Positions 45,786 to 58,065 of a stretch of DNA of 64,000 nucleotides are shown in pieces. The stretch is from positions 41,714,633-41,778,632 of the forward strand of contig OX235271.1 of assembly GCA_944472155.2 (NCBI GenBank). Direction: 5' to 3'. Both the position numbers and the translations under genes were made by a program. This DNA is from Trichobilharzia szidati. Its lineage: Eukaryota > Platyhelminthes > Trematoda > Strigeidida > Schistosomatidae. The notes beneath the pieces were generated by a model, which made no database searches, was not told where the DNA came from, and saw only the letters and a program-made list of their open reading frames with translations. Position 1 is the first letter of the stretch. Every line of letters starts with the position of its first letter.

Positions 45786-48700
45786 TTTCCATTAAGAAAA
45801 CTAAAGCGCATGAGGTGTCCAAGCAACAGAATCGCTACATAGCATGTGCTGGCTGCCCTGTTAGCCATCATCAACCAGTTGATCATAAGAAAAGGGAAAA
45901 AGAAGTAAATAAATTAAATACTGAACCCGGAATAAGAAAGCCCTTTGATATGATAGAGACGAAAGCACCTCTGAGCCATCATCCTAAGAGAAAGTCAAAT
46001 ATGGTAGACCTAGCTCCTAGAGGTAGGCCTAATTGGTGTCAAGTGGAAAGTCAGTTATATCCTACCACTAATTCTAGACAAACAGCACAGTAAGGTAGTA
46101 GGTATTATTCTGCTCATCCACTACGTAAACCCATTGTTAGCCAACCCCCTTCCAATGTTCTATCAACCGAAAGTTATAGAAAATCCCCCAAACATCGGCC
46201 ACAGGCTACATTTAGCAAGCCAGCAGAACCCACTCATACATCCTATGTCTCTAGTAGGGAGCATGTACCAATTTCTGCACAAAACTTGCTATGGTCTGAT
46301 GACTACCCGGAACATATACAAACACTTCATTCTTGTACTGGCAACAAATTACCGAATACTCATATCGGTTATACTTTCTGGCAGGATTTTCACCGGCGCC
46401 AGTTAACAGAAACACCTGGCATCATGCATATAGCACGCATGATATCAGATCAAATCCTTGCCGGCATAGCGAACAGTCTACAGCTAGGGCAAGGCATATT
46501 TCCTGGGAGATAGCTGACACACTGTCGACACCAAATTAGTCTAATAACATGCATATAGAGGATACTCATGGATTATTTTATCAAGATGTTGTCCACTCAC
46601 TGAAACCACATAACCAGTGTTTATCTATTATCCTAGTAAATACTAGATCAGTTCTAAGCAAACACTCAACACTAAGTACATTAGCTTCTATATGCAGACC
46701 GTCATTGATTATGATCACTGAAGCCTGGTGCACAAGTGAAATCCCTAATGATAGCCTAAGGATTGATAAATACAACCTTTTCTGAGGGAACAGACAGAGA
46801 GGTTTTGGGGGGGTGGAACACTAATTTACTGTGAACAATCCTTATGTGCAACCCAGTTCAGTAACCCAATTCTGTCACAACTCAATGACTCGGTCTTGGT
46901 TGAAATAAAAGTTGTCAGAAGTAAACCTTTACTTGTGAGTTGTGTGTACCGACCCCCTTCATCCAACAGGGAATATGATAATATGCTCAGCAATATTTTT
47001 AATGTTACAGCCAATCTTCCCCACAGTTATAAAATTATCGGAGGTGATTTCAACATGCCAGAAGTATCATGGTCTTCACTCCGAGGACCCCAAAGGTATG
47101 ATAATCTCCTGAATTCCGTCGTCACGGGAGGGTGGACACAACACATAAATTCACCCACTAGATCCGCAAATATCCTAGACCTTATTTTCACGAACAACAT
47201 AAAACCATCTACAGTACATGTGGGACATGAATTTCCAGGTAGTGACCATAAAATAGCAGTGTGTTCTTTTGACATCTTTGCTGAAACAAAGCGCAGAGAT
47301 GAAGCTGGCCAGACACCTATGAGATTGTACACACATGCTGACTGGGAATTGTATCAGCACCTAATTAGATGTTCTTATTGGGACTCGTACTTTTCGAACG
47401 AGTCCTTAGAGGCAATTCTTAACAATTTTTATCAGAATATTAACTCAATTCATGACGTCATTGCACCCGAGAAGATTCTTGGCTTCAGATTCCCCCAAAG
47501 CGAATATATTCCGACATCGTTTAGGAGAAGTCTACGAAAGCACTCAATAAAGTACCACAGATATCTTGACTTATCATCAATAATCGCTGTTACGTCCCAT
47601 CTCAAGAGAATTGAAGAGTTGAGAAATATAGGCCTCAGAAACAAAGAAATGCGGGTCATTCAAGCACCGCATAACTCAAGAGAAATAGCAAACTTTTCAA
47701 AAGTAGGTTGAAGAACTCCAAAACAGCCTATCCGAAAATAATAGACGGCATTGCTCACGAAAATACTGAGGTGATATGTGAACTGTTTAGCAAGCACTTC
47801 GCCAGGTTATACACCTTAGAGAACGATGAGGTCGTGGGTTTCCCACGTAAAACAGACGAATGTTTAAGTGACATGCTTTTCACCACACACGAGATCGATA
47901 AAGCTGTCACAAATCTAAAGCTTAGTAACACTATTGGTCCAGACAGTATATCTTCCATTCTGCTGAGAAACGGTGGCAATGACATGAATTTACCCCTACT
48001 CAAGTTATGCTCAATTTCACTAAGTGATAGGACAAACCCTACCTGCTGGAAGAAGTCTTATATTGTATTTATCCATAAATGCGGACCTACAGCTGATATC
48101 AACAACTACCGCCCCATCAACATCACGCCTGTAGTTTCACGTGTAATGGAAAAGATAGTAAAGACCGAAATCATTCAGTACTTGCTATCAAATGACCTAC
48201 TATCCCCATCCTAATACGGTTTCTTAAGTAGAAGGTCGTGCATTACTTGCCACTTGGATTATTTTGACTACATTACACAATGCATTGATAATGGGCATTC
48301 GGTAACAACATTATTTCTCGACGTTAGCAAGGCTTTCGATAAAGTCCCACATATCAGACTCATAACAAAACTCCAATCCTACGGAATAACCGGGTAACTC
48401 CTCAAATGGATAAATTCTTTTCTCACAGAAAGAGAGCAATTAGTCAAAATCAACCACCAGCTGTCTCCATCAAAGCCGATAACTAGTGGTGTAATACAGA
48501 GTAGCGTTCTTGGCCCTATTCTATTCCTCCTATTTATAAATGACATAGTCTCTGTGATCAAGTATGGCAAGCCATACCTCTTTGCAGATGATCTCAAGAT
48601 AGTATATGATTATGGGTACGATGATATGAGCGTCGAAAGCAAAATCCAACATGACTTAAACAATCTAGGCGATTGGAGCGAAAAGTGGCAACTGACTTTC

Positions 48701-49420
48701 AACCCAGACAAGTGCGGTATAGCCCACCTTGGACGCTGGAAACCGAGAATGTGCCTATATATGTACGGTAAGCTCCTCTCGAAACTCAACACTGTCACAG
48801 ATCTCGGGATAACATACTCAGATCTAACCTTTTCCGATCATGCAAATAAGGTTGTATCCGAATGTAAACGACTTATTCGCTTTGTGCTGCGTAACTTCTA
48901 CACCCAAGAAGCAAGATTAGCTATATATAGAACATGTATCTGCCCCAAACTTGAATATCGTGCTCTCCTGTATAGTAACCTAAGGTCTGCAGACCGAAAA
49001 AAAATCGAAAGTGTTCAGAGATTCCGAACGAAACGCATAATAGGGTTTGACCAACCAGTGGAATATGTTGACAGGTGTATGCGTCTGAATTTAGAACCTT
49101 TGTGGTTAAGGAGAGTGAAGTGCAACTTATTTCTACTATTCAAAGTCATAAGAAAACACTGTTATAGTAACTCATCCATAACGTGGGAAAATATTAAATC
49201 ATATCAGCTGTGAAACCACAACTACCTTGTCAAGGTGGCTACCTACAGAAAATCCATTAGGGCAAACTTTTTCACCATTAAATATCGCACTCTTTGGAAC
49301 CAACTATCATCTGAAATTAGATGTTGTGAAAACCCCAATGGGTTCAAACGGAGCCTAGAGAGACACATTAACATGTCCACCCTAGCTTGTCTAAAAGACC
49401 ACAAATGTTGGTAAAGTGGT
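45786..49420 (+). pseudogene. CR1-like LINE with ORF1 end, endonuclease and reverse transcriptase (CR1-D)
   Basis: Starts inside ORF1 (KTKAHEVSKQQNRYIACAGC). The apurinic-type endonuclease follows: LSIILVNTRSVLSKHSTLST, IMITEAWCTSEIPNDSLRID (46549-46785), YKIIGGDFNMPEVSWSS and GSDHKIAVCSF (46896-47711), with frameshifts near 46785 and 47705. The RT (47708-48214) reads TIGPDSISSILLRNGG and YRPINITPVVSRVMEKIVK. A TAA falls at SPS-stop-YGFLSRRSCITC. It continues LFLDVSKAFDKVPH, VIQSSVLGPILFLLF and catalytic LFADDLKIVY (about 48580). The C-terminus, QARLAIYRTCI-like to EPLWLRRVKCNLF, runs to 49213, with more remnant to about 49420. It is the longest CR1 copy here and dead. It occupies the left part of the insertion that splits the gypsy LTR. 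Confidence 0.85.
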
Positions 49421-50550
49421 AAGTAAAAGCCGGTCCAGTCTTCAGCTCAGTCAGTTACATATAATTCGACTCTACTACTTACGCAGCGAACGTTTAACTA
49501 ATTTATTGATTTTCCTTTCTGTATAGTCTTCAATAAGTTATGTTAATATAAGTACTTCTAGAAACAACTATATTAGCAACCACACCTTTTATTCTTTTAC
49601 ATATGTGTATACAGTTAATAATACAATGCTACTTTTTTGTGTCTGAATGACTTTACTCAGCCAATAACCACCTTTTCTCATACACCTTCCTAAAATGTAT
49701 AATCTTTATAATATTTCGCAGTATTTTTAACATTATATAAATTGAAGGGTTACTTTGCAATATCTAATGCGCACCGTATGAAAATCGATCATGAAAATTT
49801 AGTATAACTAGCTCTGTTAACCGGCTGTCTTCTTCAGGATCATTATACATAATTTTATCACTAATTGTTTCACTACACTTTTTACGCTGCTAAATGGACT
49901 ACAACTTAGTTGCTGTAACACTAGCTACTTCTATACTTCATATTTCTTGAAAGCAATTTCCTAGGCGTTTGTTACAAATATATTGTTAGTATTATTAGTA
50001 CTATTTTTGAGTTGAAATGACTATCTTCAGTCAACAGTTACCCATTTTCATATAATTTTCTAAAAAATTCATATTGTTGAAATTATGTAGTATTTTTCCA
50101 TTATGTAATTGATGAGTCACTTTGCAATGTGTAACGCACACCATATAAAATCGGTTGTGAAAATTTAGCAGAACAAGTTCTGCTAACCAGTTGCCTTACT
50201 CAGGACCACTTTACATAACTTTATCACTAATTGTTCCACTACTCATATCCCTCTGCTAAATAGAATATAACTTAGTTGCTCTAATATGAGCTACTTTTAT
50301 ACTTCATAACTCTTAAGGGAAACCTAATTTCTTAGTCTTTTGTAGTAATCCACTTGTTAACTAGTATGATGATAATACTGCTAACAATGTCCTCCGGTAT
50401 TATTGTGTCATGTGACCTAATGGGAAGCGCTTGTCATGAAAGCTGTTAATGTGCAGCATACTGTATGATTGGGACGGAGTCAAAGCAATCCAATATTACA
50501 ACTGCAGTCATTGTAAAAGGTCTCAGAGCTTAATGTCAAAAAAGGAGGGA
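49421..50550 (+). repeat. AT-rich stretch with a diverged tandem duplication
   Basis: Units at about 49640-49985 and 50013-50345 align in direct orientation, sharing TTTATCACTAATTGTT, ACTTTGCAAT and CAACTTAGTTGCTGTAA-like segments. No coding sequence is present. It may be the 3' UTR of CR1-D. Confidence 0.65.
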
Positions 50551-50559
50551 GGGTGGCGC

Positions 50560-51400
50560 ATGCTGATCAGCAGATTTGGTAGTGGTCACAAATAGGAATC
50601 GCTCCGATCTTTAGGACAGCAACATGCATTATTTTGGCAGCTCGAGAATTAAACATGAGTTTAGATACTGAAAGTATAAAAAAATTGACTTTATAAAAAA
50701 ATTTTGAAAAAAAACTAAAACAATAATGACTGTACAGTTTTAGCTTGTAAAAAAATAATGCTTTCGCTCCTAACATCTACAAGCCTGCTCAGTTTCTTGT
50801 CAAGATGCTATCCCATGGGCCATACACAAGTTCACCAGACATCCTTCAGGTCACCATATTCAACAGGTTTTAATCCTTCTAGCCACTTCTCTCTAAAATG
50901 TCACTTATATACTTCACGATAATCCTTCTACCTAATTACTATTATACTCTATTTTATCTCAACTTCCTAGGCCTTTAGTATAGCTGAAATTTACTCCCTT
51001 GTTTTTCTTTTTTCTCATTCACACTCTTCTCTCGCATAAAGTTTGGTTGCTCTGATGGTAAAAACCATAACAACAGCACTCATGTTTGAGAATAACTTTA
51101 TTTTCATAGAAAACGTCATAGTTTTCTGCGGTAAGACCAATATGGTTAGCATCATACATTGCAAATGTGTACTATCATATCAAGTACTGTATAGCTTATT
51201 CTTGTATTTTTCTTGTAAACATACTTCTAATAATGTATTATTCATGATTGCATTTTATACCACTTTGTAGCTGTGGAGGATTTTCTCCTCTTCCTGAAAT
51301 AGCGTTCAAGCACGTGGTTGTCGCTCAACTTCGATGGAAACCTTCGTGGAAGATATACAAATTGACAATTATCTGAATCTGTTCCGATTGCTTGTACTAT
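50560..51400 (+). repeat. diverged copy of the shared arm segment 55240-55990
   Basis: Corresponding runs include GCAGCTCGAGAATTAAA (here) with ACAGCTCGAGAATTAAA (55310), TTTCTTGTCAAGATGCTA, and GACCAATATGGTTAGCAT. The match has many substitutions and an extra AT-rich insert at about 50670-50760. No function is assigned. Confidence 0.65.
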
Positions 51401-51649
51401 ATAATTCAACAATTTGAACTTTTAAAAAAAGTGATAATCTTACTGTCCTTTGTAAACGTTGTACTTACCTCAATATTGGTTGGCTATCGTATGCCTACAA
51501 CTACGGGTTGAAAACGAAACGAAGTCGATTTTCCTGCGCAACCTGGAGGACTACTGTTTAATTCAATAATTATACGACATGGGTCAGACGATGAGTGTAT
51601 TTATATATATATCAAATATTTAGCTGTTCAAACATTATTAACTTGCAGA

Positions 51650-52480
51650 CAATCTACTATTTGTCTATAAGCTTCTTTTACTATAAGCTTCTAAACCACT
51701 TAGTTTTTACCTCTACTAATGGCACTCGACTTTCAGATGACAATGGCTACAAACTAAGACACACTAAGGGTACAGTAGCTATGGAACAATGTAAAACAGC
51801 CACCAGGCAAAAGTTTTACTTGATTAGGTATGCACAGATATGGAATAAACTGCCAATGGAAATGCGTCAAGCAAGTACATTGGCCTCCTTCAAAAAGGTG
51901 CTTAATGACAAACTACAAGAGTTTGCAAACGATAGTAGTTCTAGTTCCTATCTGAGAGCCTCCGAAATTATAGGTCCATTTGATGTATAAGCTTAAATAC
52001 TACACCTGTTGTTTTTTGCCTATAATTATAATTCTAGATAAAACATTAACGGTTAAGATACGCATCCTCAAACAGACAAGAAATCTCGTTTGTAAAACTA
52101 CTACCCAACACAATAAGTGGAATAAAATGGACATAAACCGACAACGTGAAAAAGGTATAACTCACCACAACATCACAAGGACAGATGAACGCTCGTTGGG
52201 CACCATATATCCCTCACCAACTGCAACCCACCTTTCCTTAGATAATGTGATGAACTTATATCCATAATGTTGCTGAGCAGTTAATATTCTCAACCCCTGT
52301 CGGAACAGCTGAAATTCATAAACCTTCCTCACGCTAAGAAAATGCCCACAAGTAGTAGAAATCCATTAATTGATGCGTCTGAAGCTTATGTATTTACTCC
52401 CAACAATGACATTGCAGATCAAATGAGATAAACATATCACTGATTTCAAAATAACACATCAATGAACTATAATTCAAGGA
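51650..52480 (+). pseudogene. CR1-like RT C-terminal fragment
   Basis: 51680-51990 reads YYKLLNHLVFTSTNGTRLSD, KGTVAMEQCKTATRQKFYLI, YAQIWNKLPMEMRQASTLAS and FKKVLNDKLQEF, a CR1 RT C-terminus ending in TAA at 51988-51990. The upstream RT is absent. 51991-52480 is unassigned. Confidence 0.8.
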
Positions 52481-52484
52481 TTCT

Positions 52485-52964
52485 GCACACAACGAGGTTA
52501 TGTATGAAAATTGACTTCAAGCTTTATTTTTTTCCCAGACATTTATAATCCATCCACCAAAGACCTGTTTTTTTTGTTAATGCGAAGACAATACTACTGT
52601 ATTTCCTGTTGTGTTGCACTCACTGACAATCTAACAGATTTTTCCAACTGTGCACAGAAATGATTGTATATAAGTGAAAAGGCTGTTTTATACTACTGGG
52701 ATTAACATTTATCAAGTGTACGTATAATCTCCAGCGAACATGTAAGGCATATCTTGCTACTGCCTGTAAGTTTTGATTGAATTATGTGGTTCTATTTCTG
52801 TAACAATTTGATGATGCCTGTAAACTGGCGTCCCTCATGTACTGTACTATGAGAATAAATTTATTTATTTATTTATTATATCATACTTGATCGTGCCTGT
52901 AAAAATGGCATGCATTTTCATGTAAATTTATCTTTATATGAAAATATAAATTATTATTATAATA
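52485..52964 (+). mobile_element. two CR1-like 3' ends in series
   Basis: It contains the decayed hairpin at 52534-52567 with GTTAATGCGAAGACAATA. A first end follows (GCCTGTAAACTGGCGTCCCT at 52816-52835, then a (TTTA)n tract at 52857-52878), and a second end (GCCTGTAAAAATGGCATGC at about 52895-52913, ATGAAAATATAAATTATT to 52964). The last base abuts the outer LTR half. Confidence 0.75.
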
Positions 52965-53072
52965 ACAGAAGTCCAAAAATTATATACATGTAGATACAAA
53001 GAGCTAGGCTATTACAGTTCAGCGTCCACCGGTTTTTGAACTGACGCTTCCTTTCAAATTTGAACCACTACA
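52965..53072 (-). mobile_element. gypsy 5' LTR, outer half
   Basis: It matches 41925-42032. Its right end (ACCACTACA) joins the arm sequence at 53073. Together with 45677-45785 it forms one full LTR once the intervening CR1-derived DNA is left out. Confidence 0.9.
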
Positions 53073-53339
53073 CTAAGAACACAATGGCCGGACACAAAAT
53101 GGTTCGCAGCCGACAATAGTGCACATTCAAACAAAAATGTACAATGGTCCAGTGGACTGCAAACGGTCTAATTAACACAGAATGCAGAATGGTATGTAAA
53201 GTGCAGCTTTAGCTTCTAAAGGTACAAATATTAGAAGTAACAACTTTGTTGTTCGTTCCGTCCATCTGCATTCCCTAACTACTAGCCACCCGTGATTTGG
53301 CTTAATTTTTATTGTATATTCTATTAACATTAACATTAA

Positions 53340-54330
53340 GAGCGACAGAGCTGTCAGTGAACGCCGGTTCTCCGATAGAGATAGGAGCCTTGAATGCTAC
53401 AGTCAAAGCAAGCTAGGGAAACACCAGGACCAGATGCAATTTCCCCAGAATCATCCTAATCAGATCTAGAAACATCGGCGTATATGGTCACGTCGCTGCT
53501 ACACAGGGTCTTCAGACCTAGGGAAATACTTGAGAATTGAAAGAAGAGCTACTTTGTAAAACTCCTGAATAAAGTCGGCTTATGCCTTTAATAGAGCTGG
53601 CGTGTGATAATACTTCTCTCCACCTCAAGCAAAAAACAATTCGCTGCATATCGGAGCGACTAAAAGACGTACTGGATGCGAAACTCCACTTGTAACAAGC
53701 TCAATTTATCGAGGGCAAAACATAGGTTTGCCGTTTTGACTTTGGGTAGGACTTTGATATAGTCGGTCGTTAGTCGCTCTGGAAACTGCCTCAAACCTTT
53801 ATAGACTACATTCAGCAGGTGTATGGTGATGTCAGAGGCCAGGTTATCCACAGCAGAAGTCTCAGTGAAGCTTTTAAAGTGAAGACAGAATTGAGGCAGG
53901 GCACCTTACTACTGCCGATGAGATTCTTAATTGTGGTGAATCGGAGCAAGCTGTGAAGAGCTGGGGGACGGGAATACTTTGGATTGACAGGAAGACAATA
54001 GAAGATATGTACTCTGCAGATGATTTGCGTCTAATTTCACCCTCCTCCTAAGATCAGCAGTTGGAAGACAACGAAATGGTGGAAGAGGTGTCAGAGGGAG
54101 AACTTCCAGTGAACATATGGAAGATAGGGGTGAAGAAGAAACCTAACCCACAACAACAAGCACCAACCGTAATCAGCGAGGGAAAACTGGAGGAAGTCGT
54201 CTCTTTCACCTACCTTAACAGCATTATTTCAACTACATGCGGTGGCACGGACGAGGACGTAAGTAACAGCCAGGATTGGAAAAGTAAGGCAGACCTTTAT
54301 TACTTCGAAATCAGTATGGAATTCCGCTGA
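53340..54330 (+). pseudogene. RTE-like LINE relic (right arm)
   Basis: Mirror of 21587-22577 with the same stops. Pieces such as TPGPDAISPE (about 53415) and VVSFTYLNSIISTTCGGTDE (about 54200) are legible. Confidence 0.7.
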
Positions 54331-54356
54331 TCTCAGTGTAAACAACCAGATTCGGA

Positions 54357-57347
54357 TTTTCGACATCAGCAAAGTCAGTTGTTGTGTGTGGTTCAGATAC
54401 TTTAGTTTTTATACGAAATATAAATTATTATTAATAATACTCGGCATAACATCACCTACAATAAGAATGTTAGTTTGTTTTCCAGACAGGGAATAAGATA
54501 ATATTTACAGTAATTTTCAGCCATCAGGGTAAGTGATTATACAGCATTCACCCGGGTGCTTAACACTGAATGGAAAGAAGAAGTTCACCAACAAACTATG
54601 TGCACTCCCAACACTTACGCAAGCAGCTCTTGCATAACACGCACGCACTTAACGATTATGTACTGACGTTGGTCACCACGACTCACACTAGCACTACCGG
54701 TGTGGTGAGAGCTGTTTACTAGCCAAATTGGTAGACAGTAATTTACGTCAATATTTGCGTTCCCAAGATTTGTCGTGAGAAACAACCAATCGGAAGACTG
54801 TTTGTTTGTTCACATATCCATAGTAATGTACATGAAAACATGTATAAATATGCGTTGATTTCCTTAATAAATGGTCTGTTGCCTGACTCTTGCCTTCTGT
54901 CGTTACACTGGAATCCCATAGCGTTTTTCATGTCTTCTGCCTATTGTCGCTGCTGTTGGCCGGAAATACTCAGCACCTAGTGAGGAGGTAAATAGGCGTC
55001 CATCTCGACAGTGGCCATCGAAATGGGTGCTAACAGCTGGTGCTCTCACCTAGCATTTCTCCCTCTACACCGCATACAATTTCCGATGACATTTCTGATT
55101 GTTACAATTCCCTGTAATATCCAAAACCTTTCCCTGACAGTTGCCAGTACCTATGTAGCACCTGTGGCGAGAGGGACTGTGAGATCGTACATTCGACCTC
55201 AAATGATAATGGCATTATCAATCGATAAACAGTCACATGTCCTGGTTAAATTGCATCTTGTCGATGCAACTGGTTAACTCATTAGCTCTACCCAACATGC
55301 ATTTTTTGACAGCTCGAGAATTAAATATTAGTCTGGACCCTCAACAAAAAAATAATAAGGGTTGTACAGATCTAATCATAAATAAGAAAGGTGCTTTGGC
55401 TCCTACTATCTACAAGCCTGTTCAGCTTCTTGTCAAGATGCTACCCATTGGGCCCTACAGAAATTCGTGAGGCATCTTACAGGTCAGCTTGTTCTATGGC
55501 TTCTAATCTTCCAGATCTTTGAATTCACTCCTCACTTAAATATCACTTACCTACCTCACACTAATCTTTTTATTTGCGTACTATTATACTCCATCTGATC
55601 TTAACTACCTAGGAATTTATTGAAGCTGAAACTTGCTCTTTATTCACATTTGTTGCTTGCTTTAAGTCTGGTTGCTTTGATTAAAAACACAACGATACTA
55701 ATGTTTGAACAAAGCTATATTTTCATCGGAAACGTGACAGTTTCCATGCTTAGACCAATATGGTTAGCATTAAACATTGCAAATGTAAACTATCATTTCA
55801 AGTACTATATAGCTTCCTCTCCTTGTATTTATCTCGTAAATATACTTCCAATAGTGTATTGTTCATAATCGCATTTTATACCATTTTGCAGCTGCGCAGA
55901 ATTTTCTCCTCTTCCTGAAATAGCGTTCAATCACGTGGCGGCATAGCACTCACCCAGATATACGCTGTTCACTGGTTGACCATAACGATCAGCAGGAAAC
56001 GGAACGAAGTTTGGGTTGTCGATCAACTTTGATGGTGACCTTGGTAAATGGTTTACAGTTTAACATTTATGAGAACCTGTTATTAAGTCTGCTTCTGTGT
56101 CTAGGTACTTTGGAGGTTGAAGGTATCGACGTTCACGAATTGTACGGAGTATACTAACGCAAGATCTTATATCAACAACTTCTATAGTGTTCGCTCTTCG
56201 AGTACCAAAGACAAAGCAAAAGACCAGATTTAGTCGTCCAAAGTACGATATATATTTCTGGACCAAATCGCGGGCTGAAGTGAATGCTTAGCTGGCTAGT
56301 GATCGTGCACGCACGTGACAAGACGGAGTACCAAATGGCGAGGATTTACGGCTACAGTACATTAGACGATGCGAAATGCAGGAATACTATACTGCAGGAC
56401 AATGAAACTATCAAGTAACTGCTTCTTCAGGAACTGGCTTTGGTTCGTGACCACTGTGTGAACTTCAGTATCGAAAGTAAACATGTTAGTCATTAACGGT
56501 GAAATATTCCCAACTCCATCGGATCCATGTCTTTCTTTGATCCCTTGCAACTCTGACAAGCAATAGGGAATTTCATCTCCGAGTCGTGTAATTTAAGAAG
56601 GAAAGACTAATTCGCAATCGACTGGTGTTTCAGCACCATCATATTCCGTGATCATTAGTAGGACAGGGAACTAATGGATATATTGAGTCACACAGGATTT
56701 GCATTTAGAAGACTTTCATTCTTCTTCTAGAATATAAGTGCTATGAAATAATAGATAGGGTGAATGTTTACACTAGTTTCTTTTCCTTTTGGGCATCATT
56801 ATGAAGTGAATACTTTTGACGTTTTCCATGGAGAGAATAATTCAAATGAACACTGAGTAGGAATTCAAGAAACATATATATTGTCAATTGTACCAAATGA
56901 ATTTACATTGGACATTGTGCAAGAGTTTTGTTTAAGTATGTGCCGAAGTCTAGTTGACCTACGTCACGTGGATGTTCTGTAGCTTTACAATTCCAGACAT
57001 GTTGGCTAGGCACCGAGGTGAGAATACAGTGATGAGGATGTGGCTCACTGAGCATTTACGGACCATGACTCATTGGCCGTTTGAATTACCATGTAATCCC
57101 CTTCGTCGCTCACAATCTTACCTACTTTGGTGAGGTCAAGTAGGTGTAAACTTGAGCTATCATTAAAGGGATGTGTGACGGTTGGACATAAAGTTGTCAA
57201 AACCCAAACGCATCCGTACAAACAGTAGGCTTTCCCCCTCTCAATAAATACGTGTATTTACGGTATTCTTACGGTTCGGTCTTGTAGCAATGAATGCCTC
57301 TTTAGTAATCTGAGTTGAGTTGAACTAAATAGTATTTCCTGTTGCAG
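54357..57347. other. unassigned shared segment (right arm)
   Basis: Mirror of 18570-21560. No gene is supported. The part at 55240-55990 is repeated with divergence at 50560-51400. Confidence 0.5.
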
Positions 57348-58064
57348 GTTGTTACTCCGTTGGTGAGCGCCAAGGAACAGATGAGATCAAGGTGAGTGTA
57401 GTTCTTTTTGTGATGAGACATCTTTCCCCGTCTGAGACGAGATGTATGCATGTATTAACTGATCCCTTCAATGTACCGTCCATTCAAACGAATTTTTTAA
57501 TTAATTTCAGCTCATTGAAAGTTGCAAGACCTGGTGATACTTTGAACGAGAAGGTTGACGATGAGCGCCTTAGCTTAACTTCAGAATCTATTCACATGAG
57601 AGAAATGTGATGGTGACGAAAAGGTAAACAATGATGAGACATCTTTCCCCGTCTGAGACGAGATGTATGCATGTATTAACTGACCTCATATTCTAAAACT
57701 TCGTTCACTGGACTACATTCTCCTACTCATTTTCAGCTCTCTGAAAGTTGGTGATACTATGAATGGAAAGCTTAACGATGGACGAATTAGCTGTATTCTT
57801 AAATTGATTCACATGGAAGTTAAAAGGTAAGCAATGATGAAACATCTTTCCCCGTCTGAGACGAGATGTATCTAGTAGTCTCCTGATTCACTTTTTACTT
57901 GACTTTCTCTAATGGCTCGTTTCTTCCACTTTTAGTACACTTTGGACAACTACGTGATGTACGCATGTTATCAATGAACTAAACGTGACTTGCAGCAGGC
58001 AATCAGAAATGCATCGGAGTTATATATGCGAACTGTAGTCTGTATGATCATTGTGTTCAATAAA
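57348..58064 (+). pseudogene. 3' end of a small multi-exon gene with a duplicated exon (right arm)
   Basis: Exon A is 57348-57391 (acceptor CCTGTTGCAG, donor GTGAGT). Exon B is 57511-57623 (acceptor TTAATTTCAG, donor GTAAAC). Exon C is 57737-57826 (acceptor CATTTTCAG, donor GTAAGC). Exon D starts at 57936 (acceptor CCACTTTTAG), with TGA at 57955-57957 and AATAAA at 58059-58064. Phases fit A-C-D, giving an open end of about 52 residues. B carries an in-frame TGA and its length (113 bp) breaks the phase. B and C share LKV..GDT.N.K..D.R.S, so one arose by duplication. The product is unknown. The exon structure is the same in both arms, so neither arm has lost it since duplication. Confidence 0.55.
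57411..57872 (+). repeat. three intronic hairpin motifs after 5' splice sites (right arm)
   Basis: Copies begin at 57411, 57632 and 57835, respectively 19, 8 and 8 bases into the introns after exons A, B and C. The first two are alike for about 50 bases (TGATGAGACATCTTTCCCCG to ATGTATTAACTGA). The third has one core change (TGATGAAAC) and ends after GAGATGTAT. The motif also reads as an open stretch (MRHLSPSETRCMHVLT), but the splice layout favours an intronic role. Confidence 0.7.
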
Positions 58065-58065
58065 T

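Noticed and set aside
57411..57460. Hammerhead ribozyme in the intronic hairpin motif (TGATGAG start)
   Set aside because: Schistosome and PLE sequences are known to carry hammerheads, and TGATGAG resembles the core. The required GAAA after stem II is absent (ATGCATG follows), so the core is incomplete.
57411..57460. Reading the hairpin motif as coding (MRHLSPSETRCMHVLT)
   Set aside because: It is open in two copies but closes in the third. It directly follows GT donor sites in all three, and typical acceptors occur only downstream.
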